A stretch of 64,000 nt of DNA from Bacteroidales bacterium. Lineage in GTDB: Bacteria > Bacteroidota > Bacteroidia > Bacteroidales > UBA932. The position numbers and the translations under genes were made by a program. The DNA lies in assembly GCA_017412645.1 (NCBI GenBank), contig JAFPWX010000016.1, forward strand, positions 1 through 64,000, in the 5' to 3' direction. Below the pieces are notes generated by a model, which was not told the origin of the DNA, did no database searches, and saw nothing but the letters and a program-made list of their open reading frames with translations. This document shows, in pieces, positions 28,428 through 38,535 of this stretch (positions are counted from its first letter, which is position 1; each line of letters begins with the position of its first letter).

Positions 28428-31040
28428 TTATCTGGTTTTTGCGAGCATTGCTTCGAGGGCTTCGGGCAGACCTGCAACATTCCTCCCACCGGCCATGGCC
28501 AGACCCGGCTGGCCGCCGCCACCACCCTGAATGAACTGGGCGGCCGCGCGCAGATCCGCGCCGGCGTTCCAGCCCTGGGCCACGAGGTCGTGCGAGTACA
28601 TGAGCAGCAGCTGTGGCTTGCCGGCTATGTCGAGAGCGGCGGCGACGACGAGCCCTTCAGCCTCTTTCTGAAGCATGGTTGCGGCTTCGCGCAGCATCCC
28701 GAAGTCGGGAGTGCTTTCCAGACGGACGACTTTGAGTCCACCCGTCTCCACCGCCAGACCGAGGAGTTCCTTCTTGTAAAGGAGGGTTTTCTCCTTGAAC
28801 GCGGCTGCTATCTGCTTCTTGTAATCGTCGTTCTCCTCCATCATCCTGCGGATGGCGCCCACCACATCGGGGACGTTGTTCAGAAGGGCCTTCGCGTCAC
28901 GCATGGTCTGCTGGAGTCCAAGCACCATGTTCTCCGCCTCTTCTCCGGTAACCGCCTCTATACGGCGCACTCCGGCGGCGATGGCGGCTTCGGAGGTGAT
29001 CTTGAAGAAACCTATTTTGCCGGTCGAGGATGCATGGCAGCCGCCGCAGAGTTCGGTGCTCGGGCCGAAGTTCACCACTCGCACCCGGTCGCCGTACTTT
29101 TCGCCGAAGAGGGCGATGGCGCCCATGCTGCGGGCCTCCTCCATGGTGGCATCGCGTTTTTCCACGAGCGGAATGTTCTCGCGCACGAGGGCGTTCACGC
29201 GGCGCTCGACCTCAGTGATCTGCTCCTGCGAGAGCTTCTCGAAATGCGAGAAGTCGAAGCGGAGGTAGCCGTCGCACACGTACGAGCCTTTCTGCTCCAC
29301 ATGAGTGCCCAGCACTTCGCGAAGAGCGGTGTCGAGCAGATGGGTGCAGCTGTGGTTCGCGGCGATGCGGGCCCTGCGTGCGGCGTCCACCTTGAGCGTG
29401 AAGGCGCCTTCGCAGTCCTGCGGAAGCTTCTCCGCTATATGGATGGTAAGGTCGTTCTCCTTGACGGTATCGAGTATGCGTATCTCTTCGCCGGAGGCGC
29501 TCACGACGACGCCGGTGTCGCCCACTTCGCCGCCCATCTCTCCGTAGAACGGAGTGACGTCGAATACCAGCTGGAGCATCTCTTTCTTCTTTTCCACCAC
29601 CGTGCGACTCTTCAGCAGCAGGGCGCCGGCGTGCTGGGTTTCGTCCCATCCGGTGAAGCGCACGTTCTCGCCCTCATGCCAGACGGTCCAGTCGCCGAAG
29701 CTGTTGGCGGTGGCGTTGCGGGCGCGGGCCTTCTGCTTCTCGAGTTCTGCCTGGAAGCCGTCCATGTCGACCGAGAAACCTTTTTCGCCCGCAATGAGCT
29801 GGGTGAGGTCGATGGGGAAGCCGAAGGTGTCGTAGAGCACGAATGCGTCCACTCCGGGAAGAACCTTGGAAGATGCATTCTTGGCCATGTAGTCGTCCAG
29901 CAGACGGATGCCGCGGTCGAGAGTGCGCAGGAAAGCGAGCTCCTCTTCACGGATGACGTTCTCCACCAGCTTCTGCTGGGCTCCCAGTTCCGGATATGCG
30001 CCGCCCATGTCTTCCACGAGCCCGGGAACGAGCCTGCAGAGGAAGGGTTCGGTGAAGCCGAGGAAGGTGTAGCCGTAGCGTACGGCACGACGAAGGATTC
30101 TGCGGATTACGTAGCCGGCCTTCACGTTGCCCGGGAGCTGCCCGTCGGCGATGGCGAATGCTATGGCGCGGAGGTGGTCGGCGATTACGCGGAAAGCCAC
30201 GTCGGCCTGGGCGTCAGCGCCGTATTTATGGCCGGAGAGCTCCTCTATGCGGTGGATGCATGGGGAGAAGACATCGGTGTCGTAGTTCGAGGTCTTGCCC
30301 TGAAGCACCATGCAGAGACGTTCGAAGCCCATGCCGGTGTCGATATTCTTGTTGGGGAGGGGCTCCAGATGGCCGTCGGCCATGCGCACGTACTGCATGA
30401 ACACGAGGTTCCAGATCTCGATTACGAGGGGATTGTCCATGTTCACCAGCTTCTCGCCGGGGAGCTTGGCACGCTCGGCATCCGGACGGAGGTCGATGTG
30501 GATCTCACTGCAGGGGCCGCAGGGGCCGGTATCTCCCATCTCCCAGAAGTTGTCGTGCTTGTTGCCGAGCACTATATGGTTCTCCGGTACGAACTTCAGC
30601 CATGCCTGGCGGGCTTCCTCGTCGAGGGAGGTGCCGTCTTCGGCGGAGCCTTCGAACACCGTCACATAAAGCTTTTCCTTGTCTATCTTGTACACTTCGG
30701 TGAGCAGTTCCCACGCCCAGGCAATGGCTTCGGTCTTGAAATAGTCGCCGAAGCTCCAGTTGCCCAGCATCTCAAACATGGTGTGGTGATAACCGTCGTG
30801 GCCCACCACTTCGAGGTCGTTGTGCTTGCCGCTCACGCGAAGACATTTCTGGCTGTCGGCAGCCCTTGGAGTGAAGCGGGTTTTATTGCCCAGGAAAATG
30901 TCTTTGAACTGGTTCATTCCGGCGTTCGTGAACATGAGCGTCGGGTCGTTTTTGATAACCATCGGAGCCGATGGCACAACGCTGTGTTCCTTGGATGCAA
31001 AAAAGTCGAGGAACTGTTTACGTATTTCGTTAGCTGTCAT
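28428..31040 (-). CDS. alaS: Alanyl-tRNA synthetase
   Basis: 870 aa from [25 protein letters not shown] (E. coli 876). The catalytic domain has [17 protein letters not shown]; the editing domain has the zinc ligands [17 protein letters not shown] and ELCGGCHAS; the C-terminal domain ends [13 protein letters not shown]. The start at 31040 is supported by the family N-terminus and a TAATTTTG box 21 nt upstream; longer in-frame sequence to 31163 is not family-like. Confidence 0.97.
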   Translation of the reverse strand: MTANEIRKQFLDFFASKEHSVVPSAPMVIKNDPTLMFTNAGMNQFKDIFLGNKTRFTPRAADSQKCLRVSGKHNDLEVVGHDGYHHTMFEMLGNWSFGDYFKTEAIAWAWELLTEVYKIDKEKLYVTVFEGSAEDGTSLDEEARQAWLKFVPENHIVLGNKHDNFWEMGDTGPCGPCSEIHIDLRPDAERAKLPGEKLVNMDNPLVIEIWNLVFMQYVRMADGHLEPLPNKNIDTGMGFERLCMVLQGKTSNYDTDVFSPCIHRIEELSGHKYGADAQADVAFRVIADHLRAIAFAIADGQLPGNVKAGYVIRRILRRAVRYGYTFLGFTEPFLCRLVPGLVEDMGGAYPELGAQQKLVENVIREEELAFLRTLDRGIRLLDDYMAKNASSKVLPGVDAFVLYDTFGFPIDLTQLIAGEKGFSVDMDGFQAELEKQKARARNATANSFGDWTVWHEGENVRFTGWDETQHAGALLLKSRTVVEKKKEMLQLVFDVTPFYGEMGGEVGDTGVVVSASGEEIRILDTVKENDLTIHIAEKLPQDCEGAFTLKVDAARRARIAANHSCTHLLDTALREVLGTHVEQKGSYVCDGYLRFDFSHFEKLSQEQITEVERRVNALVRENIPLVEKRDATMEEARSMGAIALFGEKYGDRVRVVNFGPSTELCGGCHASSTGKIGFFKITSEAAIAAGVRRIEAVTGEEAENMVLGLQQTMRDAKALLNNVPDVVGAIRRMMEENDDYKKQIAAAFKEKTLLYKKELLGLAVETGGLKVVRLESTPDFGMLREAATMLQKEAEGLVVAAALDIAGKPQLLLMYSHDLVAQGWNAGADLRAAAQFIQGGGGGQPGLAMAGGRNVAGLPEALEAMLAKTR

Positions 31041-31061
31041 ATTCGTTCTGATTGTAACCGA

Positions 31062-31069
31062 CAAAATTA
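31062..31069 (-). promoter_or_regulatory. Promoter -7 box for alaS
   Basis: TAATTTTG on the minus strand, with a 21-nt gap to the alaS ATG. It sits only 13 bp from the opposing TATCTTTG box of the M23 gene, so the two promoters are interleaved. Confidence 0.6.
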
Positions 31070-31082
31070 CACAAATTATTCG

Positions 31083-31090
31083 TATCTTTG
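31083..31090 (+). promoter_or_regulatory. Promoter -7 box for M23 peptidase gene
   Basis: TATCTTTG, seven bases before the GTG start at 31098. Confidence 0.6.
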
Positions 31091-31097
31091 TCAAACT

Positions 31098-32111
31098 GTG
31101 CCGAAGTATATTTACAATCCCATCACGCTCCAGTACGAGGTCCACGAAGGGCCCCGCTGGCACCGCCCTGCGCGCATCGTGCTGGCGGTTGTCGCGGTAA
31201 CCGGTCTCTGCTGGTTCTACTTCTGGCTTTATACTTCGGTTCTTGGCTGGGATCTCCCCAAAACCGCCCGCCTCAAACGCGAGGCTGCCGAGTGGCAGAC
31301 TAAGCTCTCCGTGCTCAATCGCAAGCTGGATCTTTACGAAACCTCCCTTGAGGGTATTGAAGACCGCGACGACCGCGTATACCGCTCAATCTACGGTCTC
31401 ACGCCCCAGCCGACGGACGCCCGTGCCGCAACTCTTGGAGGTGCTGGTCGCTACGAGGCCCTGGAGGCTGAAGGGGCCGATGCCTTCCTGCGTTCCACGG
31501 TCCGCCGCTCGGACAATCTGGTAAAGCGTTCGTATCTGCAGAGCATGCTGCTCGACGAGGTGCAGAGGGTGTCCCTCACCGCCGGTGACATGATATCCCA
31601 CATTCCCGGCGTGCCTCCCATCGTGCCGGAAAAGGGCAGCTTCCATCTGGCCAGTCCCTTCGGCCGTAGAACCGACCCGGTGTACGGCGGAACCCGTTTC
31701 CACGACGGCCAGGACTTCGCCTGCCCCACCGGCACTCCGGTATATGCCACGGGTGACGGTGTAGTTGTGAAGGCAGACTTCAAGTTCACCGGCTATGGTA
31801 ACGAAATCATAATAGACCATGGCTTCGGCTACCGCACCCGTTACGCACACCTGTCCAAGATAGGTGTGGCCGTGGGTACTCCGATTCGCCGCGGCGACCA
31901 GATAGGCGCAGTCGGTTCCACCGGTAAAAGCACAGGCCCGCACCTGCACTACGAGGTGCTCTACCGCGGCACTCCGGTGAACCCCTGGCAGTACATGAAC
32001 CTTGACATGTCGGCCGACGAATACAAGGCCATGGTGGAAAGCCGTCGCCGCGACGCCCAGCCGCACCGAAAATCTTCCCTCGAACTTCTTGACAGCCACA
32101 GTGAACGATGA
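31098..32111 (+). CDS. M23 (LytM-type) peptidase, membrane-anchored
   Basis: 337 aa from GTG 31098 ([19 protein letters not shown]). One membrane helix ([21 protein letters not shown]), a coiled region (residues about 60-100), then an M23 domain from about residue 185 with Zn ligands in FHDGQDF and HLHYEV. It probably cuts cell-wall peptide crosslinks, or acts with divisome partners. An open frame extends far upstream through the alaS antisense strand, but it is not coding there. Overlaps the next gene by 4 nt. Confidence 0.88.
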   Translation: MPKYIYNPITLQYEVHEGPRWHRPARIVLAVVAVTGLCWFYFWLYTSVLGWDLPKTARLKREAAEWQTKLSVLNRKLDLYETSLEGIEDRDDRVYRSIYGLTPQPTDARAATLGGAGRYEALEAEGADAFLRSTVRRSDNLVKRSYLQSMLLDEVQRVSLTAGDMISHIPGVPPIVPEKGSFHLASPFGRRTDPVYGGTRFHDGQDFACPTGTPVYATGDGVVVKADFKFTGYGNEIIIDHGFGYRTRYAHLSKIGVAVGTPIRRGDQIGAVGSTGKSTGPHLHYEVLYRGTPVNPWQYMNLDMSADEYKAMVESRRRDAQPHRKSSLELLDSHSER

Positions 32112-33061
32112 AACGAGACAGGTATTCATACGACGACCGCACAATGCGCTACCGCAAGGCAGGGTTCAATTTCCTGGGCCTTCTGGGGAATGTGCTGCGC
32201 ATCCTGCTTGTATCGCTGTCGCTCTTCATAGTGGCCTATTTCATTCTGACCAGGTTCCTGAGCACCGACGCCGAAAAGCGTCTCCGTCGGGAAATCAGGG
32301 CCTACGAAAAGATATACCCTCAGCTCCAGGAGCGCGAGGCCCTTCTTGGCAAGAGCCTCCAGGCGCTGGAAACCAAGGACGACGGCATCTACCGTACCGT
32401 CTTCCATAACGACGCTCCCAATGTGGATCCGATAGGCACCATGGACATCTTCTTCAAGGCCGACACCGTGGCCGAGAACGACGTGGTGAACTACACTTCC
32501 GCAAAGGCCGAAAAGCTTATGCATCAGGCAGTTAATGTGGATGCGGCATTTGCAGACATCTACATGGCCCTCTCCTCCAAGGAGATAGTCGTGCCGCCCA
32601 TGAGCCTGCCGGTGCAGGACATCTCCTACCCGCAGATCGGCGCCACCGTGGGCTCCCGCCGCAACCCTATCCTGAATGCCGACGTGCGACACAACGGGCT
32701 CGACTTCATCGTCCCGCGCGGTTCGGCCGTATACGCTTCGGCCGATGGCACCGTGGAGAAGACGCGCCTGTCGAACAAGGGCGACGGCAACACCATCACG
32801 CTCGCCCATGCAGGCGGCTACCAGACCCGCTACTGCCATCTCTCCGAGATAAAGGTGAAGGATGGGCAGAAGGTGCGCAAGGGGCAGCTCATTGGCGTGT
32901 CGGGAATGAGCGGTGACGCCTTCGCCCCACACCTGCATTACGAGGTGCTGTTGGACGGAAGGCCCCTGAACCCGGCGAACTGCATATTCGCTTCGGTGAG
33001 CCCGGAAGAATACTCGAACATGCTGTACATGTCGGTATATACCAAAGAATCAATGGATTAA
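32108..33061 (+). CDS. M23 (LytM-type) peptidase, membrane-anchored (paralogue)
   Basis: 317 aa with the same plan as its neighbour: N-terminal tyrosine-rich cytoplasmic tail, one helix (ILLVSLSLFIVAYFILT), coiled coil (DAEKRLRREIRAYEKIYPQLQEREALLG), M23 domain with RHNGLDF and HLHYEV, so the Zn ligands are intact. A tandem pair of cell-wall hydrolases in one operon. The stop codon touches the left inverted repeat of the element at 33061-33225. Confidence 0.88.
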   Translation: MKRDRYSYDDRTMRYRKAGFNFLGLLGNVLRILLVSLSLFIVAYFILTRFLSTDAEKRLRREIRAYEKIYPQLQEREALLGKSLQALETKDDGIYRTVFHNDAPNVDPIGTMDIFFKADTVAENDVVNYTSAKAEKLMHQAVNVDAAFADIYMALSSKEIVVPPMSLPVQDISYPQIGATVGSRRNPILNADVRHNGLDFIVPRGSAVYASADGTVEKTRLSNKGDGNTITLAHAGGYQTRYCHLSEIKVKDGQKVRKGQLIGVSGMSGDAFAPHLHYEVLLDGRPLNPANCIFASVSPEEYSNMLYMSVYTKESMD

Positions 33062-33225
33062 GAAGCTGTTTTGAAATGATTAATCTCTTTTCTTATGCAT
33101 CTTTTTGGTCTATATTTCCCCTCTCATCAGTCGTGTAGTAGGCTACTACACTCCTTCTTCGAGCGAAAATCTATCCTCAAAAATCTGCGATAATAAAATT
33201 CGTTAACCATTTCAAAACAGCTTCT
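33061..33225. mobile_element. MITE-like element with 23-bp terminal inverted repeats
   Basis: Left end 33061-33083 and right end 33203-33225 are inverted repeats matching at 22 of 23 positions (AGAAGCTGTTTTGAAATG and its complement at the outside). Inside, GTGTAGTA-GGC-TACTACAC forms a hairpin near 33134-33152. There is no ORF. It fills exactly the gap between the M23 stop codon and the MerR start codon. I see no clear target duplication. Confidence 0.75.
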
Positions 33226-33226
33226 G

Positions 33227-33544
33227 ATGGAAAAATTACTCTGGACTATAGGGGAGGCCGCTTCCCTTCTGGATGAAAACGTGTCGGCCGTACGCTATTG
33301 GGCGAACAGTTTCGCCGAATTCATCAAGCCCACCCGTACCGCCAAGGGCGACCGGCGTTTCACCGCCGACGACATCGCCACGCTCAAGGAAATCCGCTTC
33401 CTCCTGAAGGACAAGGGACTCTCCATCGAGGGCGCCAGACAGCAGTTGAATTCCGACCGCGCCAAAGTGAGCGACAGGGTAAAGGCGATAGGCATTCTGG
33501 AGGGTATAAAAGAGCGTCTGCTCGAGATTAAAAAGGAACTGTAA
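33227..33544 (+). CDS. MerR-family DNA-binding protein
   Basis: 105 aa; the winged helix-turn-helix reads WTIGEAASLLDENVSAVRYWANSF, then RRFTADDIATLKEIRFLLKDKGLSIEGARQQL. It has no effector-binding domain and no Cys ligands, as in short Bacteroidota MerR proteins usually next to M23 genes. Start ATG 33227 is two bases after the MITE-like element, so its promoter and ribosome-binding region are supplied by that element or by read-through. Confidence 0.85.
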   Translation: MEKLLWTIGEAASLLDENVSAVRYWANSFAEFIKPTRTAKGDRRFTADDIATLKEIRFLLKDKGLSIEGARQQLNSDRAKVSDRVKAIGILEGIKERLLEIKKEL

Positions 33545-33562
33545 AATACCGGAATTTTTTCA

Positions 33563-33570
33563 TAACTTTG
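33563..33570 (+). promoter_or_regulatory. Promoter -7 box for zinc-ribbon gene
   Basis: TAACTTTG with a 35-nt leader to the ATG at 33606. The leader contains AAAAGGAGA, one of the few Shine-Dalgarno-like stretches in the window. Confidence 0.6.
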
Positions 33571-33605
33571 CACTCTTGTATTAAAAGGAGAAAATCTAAA
33601 AATAT

Positions 33606-34421
33606 ATGGCAACAACCAAGAAGACAGTAAAGAAGGTGGAAACTCCCATCGACGAGAGGGAGACTTTCGTATCCCTGCAGAAGAATTTTGCAGAATCCGG
33701 AGCAGTAGAAGAGAAACTCAAGGTCCTCTATAACCTCCAGAAGGCCGACAACGAAATCGAGAAGCTGGTTCAGCTCCGCGGCGAACTTCCCGCCGAGGTG
33801 CAGGCCCTCGAAGAGGAGCTCGAACGCCTCCACTCCAAGGTCGCCCGCATCGAGGAGGCCATTTCCGAGAAGAACCTCATCATCGAGGCTTCCAAGGCCA
33901 GCGCGGTCGAGCACGACGCCGACATCGCCAAGTACAGCCGTCAGCTGGAAGACATCTCCAATAGCCGCGAGTACGACTCCATCAGCAAGGAGCTCGAAAA
34001 TACCAACCTTCTCCGCCAGATCGACCAGAAGAACATCACCGACGCAAAGGAGAAGATCGAAGAATACAAGCAGGCAATTGAAGAACTCTCCGACCGCATC
34101 ACCATCCGCGAGCAGGATCTCGCCGCCAAGAAGGAAGAGCTGGAGAAGATAGTGGAAGGCACCGCAGAGGAAGAGGCAGGGCTCGTCGCCCGCCGCGACG
34201 GTTACGCCGCCCAGCTGGACGCCCGTACCCTCTCAGCCTACGGCCGCATCCGCGCCAGTGTTCACAACCACCTCGCAGTGGTTCCCGTCTACAATGAAAA
34301 CGCCTGCGGCGGTTGCTTCAACACCATCACTCCGCAGAGGCTTGTGGACATCAAGTCCGGCGGCAAGCTCGTCATCTGCGAGCACTGTGGCCGTATTATC
34401 GTAGGTCCCGCAGCACAGTAG
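33606..34421 (+). CDS. Coiled-coil C4 zinc-ribbon protein
   Basis: 271 aa. A Lys/Thr-rich N-terminus is followed by a long antiparallel coiled coil (residues about 35-200) and a C-terminal C4 zinc ribbon (CGGCFNTITPQRL...VICEHCGRII). This matches the widespread C4-type zinc-ribbon family whose members are thought to bind nucleic acid or ribosome-related partners; the precise role is unsettled. It may be co-transcribed with dnaB (6-nt gap). Confidence 0.85.
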   Translation: MATTKKTVKKVETPIDERETFVSLQKNFAESGAVEEKLKVLYNLQKADNEIEKLVQLRGELPAEVQALEEELERLHSKVARIEEAISEKNLIIEASKASAVEHDADIAKYSRQLEDISNSREYDSISKELENTNLLRQIDQKNITDAKEKIEEYKQAIEELSDRITIREQDLAAKKEELEKIVEGTAEEEAGLVARRDGYAAQLDARTLSAYGRIRASVHNHLAVVPVYNENACGGCFNTITPQRLVDIKSGGKLVICEHCGRIIVGPAAQ

Positions 34422-34427
34422 CAGACT

Positions 34428-35876
34428 ATGGCGTCCGACAAGCGCAATGCCCGTAAGAACTCCGCTCCCGACCTGGAGAACCTGGGCCTTGAGGTAGGCA
34501 ACAAGCCGCCACAGGCCCTGGACGTCGAGGAGTCGGTTCTCGGTGCCATGATGCTGGAACCCTCCAGCGTGGATCAGGCCCTGGAAGGTCTGGAGCCGGA
34601 GTGTTTCTACGATCCCAGGCATCGCAGCGTTTTCGAGGCCATGCTCGAGCTCGTGAAGAATCATGTTCCGGTAGACATCGTCACCGTAACGTCCAAGCTC
34701 CGCGAGAAGGGCAACCTCGAGATCGTGGGAGGCGCGTCGGTACTTGCCGGCTTCACCGAAAAGGTGGGCAGCGCGGCCAATCTTGAGTACTACATCCGTA
34801 TCCTCAAGCAGAAGGCCATCCAGAGGGATCTCATCACCGCGTCGTACCAGATTCTCAAAGACTCCTTCGACGACTCCATCGTCGTGGACGAACTCATCGA
34901 CAAGTCTGAATCGCGCATCTACGACGCCACCCGCAGCATCGCCCGCCGCGAGGTTCAGGATATCGGCAGCATCCTCAAGTACGTGGTGGCCGACATCGAA
35001 GAACAGCAGAAGAGCACCGGCCTCGGCGGCGTGCCCTCCGGCTATCCTTCGATCGACCGTGTCACCAACGGTTGGCAGCCTTCAGACCTTGTAATCATCG
35101 CCGCCCGCCCGTCAGTGGGTAAGACGGCGTTCGCCCTCAATATCGCCCGCAACGCAGCGGTGGACCACCACATGCCCGTGGCTGTCTTCTCGCTGGAAAT
35201 GAGCTGTGCCCAGCTGGCCAAACGTCTGGTCGTGAGCGAAACCGGCCTGAGCGGCGACAAGATCAAGGGCTCCATCAAGCTGGAAGACTACGAGTGGGAG
35301 CAGCTCGAATACCGTATCAGGGACCTGTCCCGCGCTCCTCTCTATATCGACGATACCCCAAGCCTTCCCGTCATGGAGTTCCGTACCAAGGCCAAGAACC
35401 TTGTGAAGAACAAGGGTGTAAGGCTCATCGTGGTGGATTACCTTCAGCTCATGCAGGCTCCCGACCAGGGCAAGGGAGGCCTCCGCGAACAGGAGGTGGC
35501 ATATATCTCCCGTACTCTCAAGGCCACTGCCAAGGAACTGAACGTTCCCATCCTGGCCCTTTCGCAGCTTTCCCGTAACGCCGTACAGAGGCAGGGGAGC
35601 GGCGGAAAGCCCGTCCTGAGCGACCTCCGTGAATCCGGAAGTATCGAACAGGACGCCGATATGGTCATCTTCATCCACAGGCCCGACTACCTCGGCCTGT
35701 CGGAAAACCCCGAAGACAAAGAAAAGACCCAGATCATCATCGCCAAGCATCGTAACGGTGAAACGAAGGATATCGACATGGTATTCCGCAGCGAACAGGT
35801 TCGCTTCATGGAGCCGGACGACACTCTGGTGGCCCGCGCCTCCATCCCCTCTGCAATGAATCCCGATTTCGAGTAA
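34428..35876 (+). CDS. dnaB: Replicative DNA helicase DnaB
   Basis: 482 aa. The N-terminal primase-interacting domain starts at PPQALDVEESVLGAMML; RecA-type motor domain with Walker A ARPSVGKTAF near residues 225-234, LIVVDYLQLMQ (Walker B) near 333, and the C-terminal SGSIEQDADMVIFIHRP and AKHRNGETKDIDM blocks. No intein. Stop overlaps the rseC start by one base (TAATG). Confidence 0.97.
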   Translation: MASDKRNARKNSAPDLENLGLEVGNKPPQALDVEESVLGAMMLEPSSVDQALEGLEPECFYDPRHRSVFEAMLELVKNHVPVDIVTVTSKLREKGNLEIVGGASVLAGFTEKVGSAANLEYYIRILKQKAIQRDLITASYQILKDSFDDSIVVDELIDKSESRIYDATRSIARREVQDIGSILKYVVADIEEQQKSTGLGGVPSGYPSIDRVTNGWQPSDLVIIAARPSVGKTAFALNIARNAAVDHHMPVAVFSLEMSCAQLAKRLVVSETGLSGDKIKGSIKLEDYEWEQLEYRIRDLSRAPLYIDDTPSLPVMEFRTKAKNLVKNKGVRLIVVDYLQLMQAPDQGKGGLREQEVAYISRTLKATAKELNVPILALSQLSRNAVQRQGSGGKPVLSDLRESGSIEQDADMVIFIHRPDYLGLSENPEDKEKTQIIIAKHRNGETKDIDMVFRSEQVRFMEPDDTLVARASIPSAMNPDFE

Positions 35877-36295
35877 TGGCAGAGGTAATTTCACACCCAG
35901 GACGAATAGTCGACATTACTCCGGAATACACCACGGTGCAGTTCACTGCGCTCTCCGCCTGCTCGGCATGCCATGCAAAAGCTCTTTGCGAGGCCGGAGC
36001 GGAGGGTTCCGAGCGCGTGATACAGATTCCTTCGACGCCCGGACCATGGGAAGTCGGACAGGAAGTTGAGGTCTGCCTCAAAAGGGGTATGGGCTTCAAA
36101 GCCGTATGGCTCTGCTACGTGATTCCGCTTCTGGTACTGCTGGCCGTGCTGCTGGGTTTGTTTATGGCCGGCGTGAAGGAATGGATAGCCGGACTTGCAG
36201 CCATAGGAGCCACCCTGCTTTATTACCTGGTGCTGACCCTCTTCAAAGAACGTCTTTCGAACGAATATACGTTTTATATAAAGGATAAGAAATGA
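35876..36295 (+). CDS. rseC: SoxR-reducing-system protein RseC homologue
   Basis: 139 aa. The N-terminal domain has a CxxC...C cluster (ALSACSACHAKALC), followed by two membrane helices (VWLCYVIPLLVLLAVLLGLFM; WIAGLAAIGATLLYYLVLTLF). RseC is regularly the first gene of Bacteroidota rnf operons. It overlaps rnfB by 4 nt. Confidence 0.9.
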   Translation: MAEVISHPGRIVDITPEYTTVQFTALSACSACHAKALCEAGAEGSERVIQIPSTPGPWEVGQEVEVCLKRGMGFKAVWLCYVIPLLVLLAVLLGLFMAGVKEWIAGLAAIGATLLYYLVLTLFKERLSNEYTFYIKDKK

Positions 36296-37125
36296 GTTCT
36301 ACCCTTGTCTGGACCATAGTCATCCTGGCCGGTCTGGGCCTTGCTCTTGCCTTGCTGCTCTATCTCGTGGCGCAGAAGTTCAAGGTCTGGGAAGACCCCA
36401 GGGTGGAAAAGGTCGAGGCTGAACTGCCGGGAGCGAACTGCGGCGGCTGCGGCTATGCCGGATGCCACGATTTCGCGGTCACCTCCTGTGCGGCGTCCGA
36501 CCTTTCCAAGCATTACTGCCCTGTCGGGGGCGATCCCGTCATGCAGAAAGTGGCCGCCATCCTCGGATACGAGGTGGAAAAGAAAGCGCCGATGGTGGCG
36601 GTGCTGCGCTGTAACGGAAGCTGCGAAGTGCGTCCCCGCACCAACACCTTCCAGGGTGCGCAGAGCTGCCGTCACAAAGCCTGGCTCTATGCCGGCGACA
36701 CCGGCTGCGCCTTCGGCTGCCTCGGCTGCGGAGACTGCGTGCAGGAGTGTAAGTTCGGCGCCCTCTCCATGGATCCGGTCACCGGGCTTCCGGTAGTGGA
36801 CGAGTCCAAGTGCACCGCCTGCGGCGCCTGTGTGAAAGCCTGCCCCAGGCAGCTCATCGAACTCAGGGCAAAGGGCCCGCGCGGCATTCGCGAATACGTG
36901 GCCTGCCGCAACACCGACCGCGGCCCCGTGGCCCGAAAGGCATGCTCCAATGCCTGCATAGGCTGCGGCCTGTGCCTCAAGGCCTGCGAACACGATGCCA
37001 TCACTGTGGAGAACAACCTGGCATACATCGACTTTACCAAGTGTAAGCTCTGCCGCAAGTGCGAAGCTGCTTGCCCCACCGGAGCCATCCACGGAGTCAA
37101 CTTCCCTAAACCGCTCGTGAAATGA
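36292..37125 (+). CDS. rnfB: Rnf complex subunit RnfB (ferredoxin)
   Basis: 277 aa. One N-terminal helix, then the RnfB [4Fe-4S] motif GANCGGCGYAGCHDFA near 47-62 and a C-terminal array of ferredoxin-type clusters (CLGCGDCVQEC, CTACGACVKACP, CIGCGLCLKACE, CKLCRKCEAACP). It accepts electrons from reduced ferredoxin on the cytoplasmic side. Overlaps rnfC by 4 nt. Confidence 0.96.
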   Translation: MSSTLVWTIVILAGLGLALALLLYLVAQKFKVWEDPRVEKVEAELPGANCGGCGYAGCHDFAVTSCAASDLSKHYCPVGGDPVMQKVAAILGYEVEKKAPMVAVLRCNGSCEVRPRTNTFQGAQSCRHKAWLYAGDTGCAFGCLGCGDCVQECKFGALSMDPVTGLPVVDESKCTACGACVKACPRQLIELRAKGPRGIREYVACRNTDRGPVARKACSNACIGCGLCLKACEHDAITVENNLAYIDFTKCKLCRKCEAACPTGAIHGVNFPKPLVK

Positions 37126-38531
37126 AAAGGATAACATTCTCAATAGGCGGAGTCCATCCCCAGGATGCCAAGTTTGCGAAGGACCGTCCCATCGAGGACC
37201 TCCCCCTTCCAAAGACCCTTTTCGTATCCATGGCCCAGCATCTCGGTGCCCCGGCCAAGCCGGTGGTGGCAGTGGGCGATCACGTGCTCACCGGTCAGGT
37301 CATCGCCGAGCCGGGCGGATTCATTTCCGCCTTCGTGCACAGCCCCGCCACCGGAACGGTGAAGAGCATTGCCCCCCGTGCCGACCTGGCAGGCCGCCCC
37401 GTCCCCCATATCGAAATCGAGGTGGATGCCGAAGAGCAGTGGGCTCCCGGCATCGACACTACTCCCGACCTCATTACCGCAATTCCGGAAGACCGGCAGA
37501 TGATGCTGGACCGCATCAAGGCCTGCGGCGTCGTGGGTCTTGGAGGAGCAACCTTCCCCACTCATGTGAAACTGAATCCGGCTCCCGGCAGTCCGGCGGC
37601 CGAAGCGTTGCTCATCAATGGTTCCGAATGCGAGCCTTTCCTTACCAGCGACTATCGTCTCATGCTGGAAAGCCCCAGGGAAATAATAGTGGGTGCCGCT
37701 ATCATGCAGAAGATTCTGGGCGGGCCGCGCTGCTACATCTGCATCGAGGACAACAAGCCCGAGGCTATCAGGGTGATGCGCGCAACTCTGGCTGAGCTCG
37801 GATACGGGAACATGGTAGTGCAGCCCCTCATGAAGAAATACCCGCAGGGCGGAGAAAAGCAGCTCACCCAGGCGGTTATGCGCCGCGAGGTGGGCTCCGG
37901 AGCACTGCCTATCAGCGTGGGTGCCGTGGTGCAGAACGTTACCACCGCCTTCGCCGTATACGAAGCCGTGCAGAAGAACAAGCCGCTGCTCACCAATATC
38001 CTCACCATCACGGGCGACTGCCTGCCGGTCGAGGCTCAGCACAACTACCGCTTCCGCATCGGCATGCCTTTCAGCTACATTGTCTCGTACGCCGGCGGTA
38101 TCCCGGAGAAAGCTGCCAAGATAGTGAGCGGAGGTCCGATGATGGGCCGCGCCATCGCCAATCTGGAAGCCAGCACCGTAAAGGGCTCCTCCGCAATTCT
38201 GTATCTTTCCGAATCCACCACGGCTCGCTGGACCGAGACCGCCTGCATACGCTGCGGCCGCTGCTCCGAAGCCTGCCCGATGGGTCTCGAACCCTTCCTC
38301 CTGAACAGACTCTACAAGGCAGGTCTTACCGACGAACTCGAGAAGAACGCCGTTCAGGACTGCATCGAATGTGGCTGCTGCCTGTACAGCTGTCCTGCCG
38401 GCATCCCCCTGCTGGACAATGTGCGTCAGGCGAAGCTGCAGGTAATGGGTATCATGCGAGCACGCGCCGCTGCCGCCAAGGCTGCCGCTGAAGCCGCAGC
38501 CGCGAAGGCCGCAGAAACCCCTAAACAGTAA
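37122..38531 (+). CDS. rnfC: Rnf complex subunit RnfC (NADH/FMN-binding)
   Basis: 469 aa. The FMN/NADH region GVVGLGGATFPTHVKL near 146 matches the Complex-I 51-kDa-like fold, and two ferredoxin motifs (CIRCGRCSEACP, CIECGCCLYSCP) lie near 375-425. The C-terminus is a short Ala/Lys-rich tail. It exchanges electrons with NAD+. Confidence 0.95.
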   Translation: MKRITFSIGGVHPQDAKFAKDRPIEDLPLPKTLFVSMAQHLGAPAKPVVAVGDHVLTGQVIAEPGGFISAFVHSPATGTVKSIAPRADLAGRPVPHIEIEVDAEEQWAPGIDTTPDLITAIPEDRQMMLDRIKACGVVGLGGATFPTHVKLNPAPGSPAAEALLINGSECEPFLTSDYRLMLESPREIIVGAAIMQKILGGPRCYICIEDNKPEAIRVMRATLAELGYGNMVVQPLMKKYPQGGEKQLTQAVMRREVGSGALPISVGAVVQNVTTAFAVYEAVQKNKPLLTNILTITGDCLPVEAQHNYRFRIGMPFSYIVSYAGGIPEKAAKIVSGGPMMGRAIANLEASTVKGSSAILYLSESTTARWTETACIRCGRCSEACPMGLEPFLLNRLYKAGLTDELEKNAVQDCIECGCCLYSCPAGIPLLDNVRQAKLQVMGIMRARAAAAKAAAEAAAAKAAETPKQ

Positions 38532-38535
38532 GATT

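Noticed and set aside
27888-31097. Very long plus-strand open frame running into the M23 peptidase gene
   Set aside because: It is antisense to lptF/G-fmt and alaS, has no family features there, and the promoter and GTG at 31098 explain the real gene.
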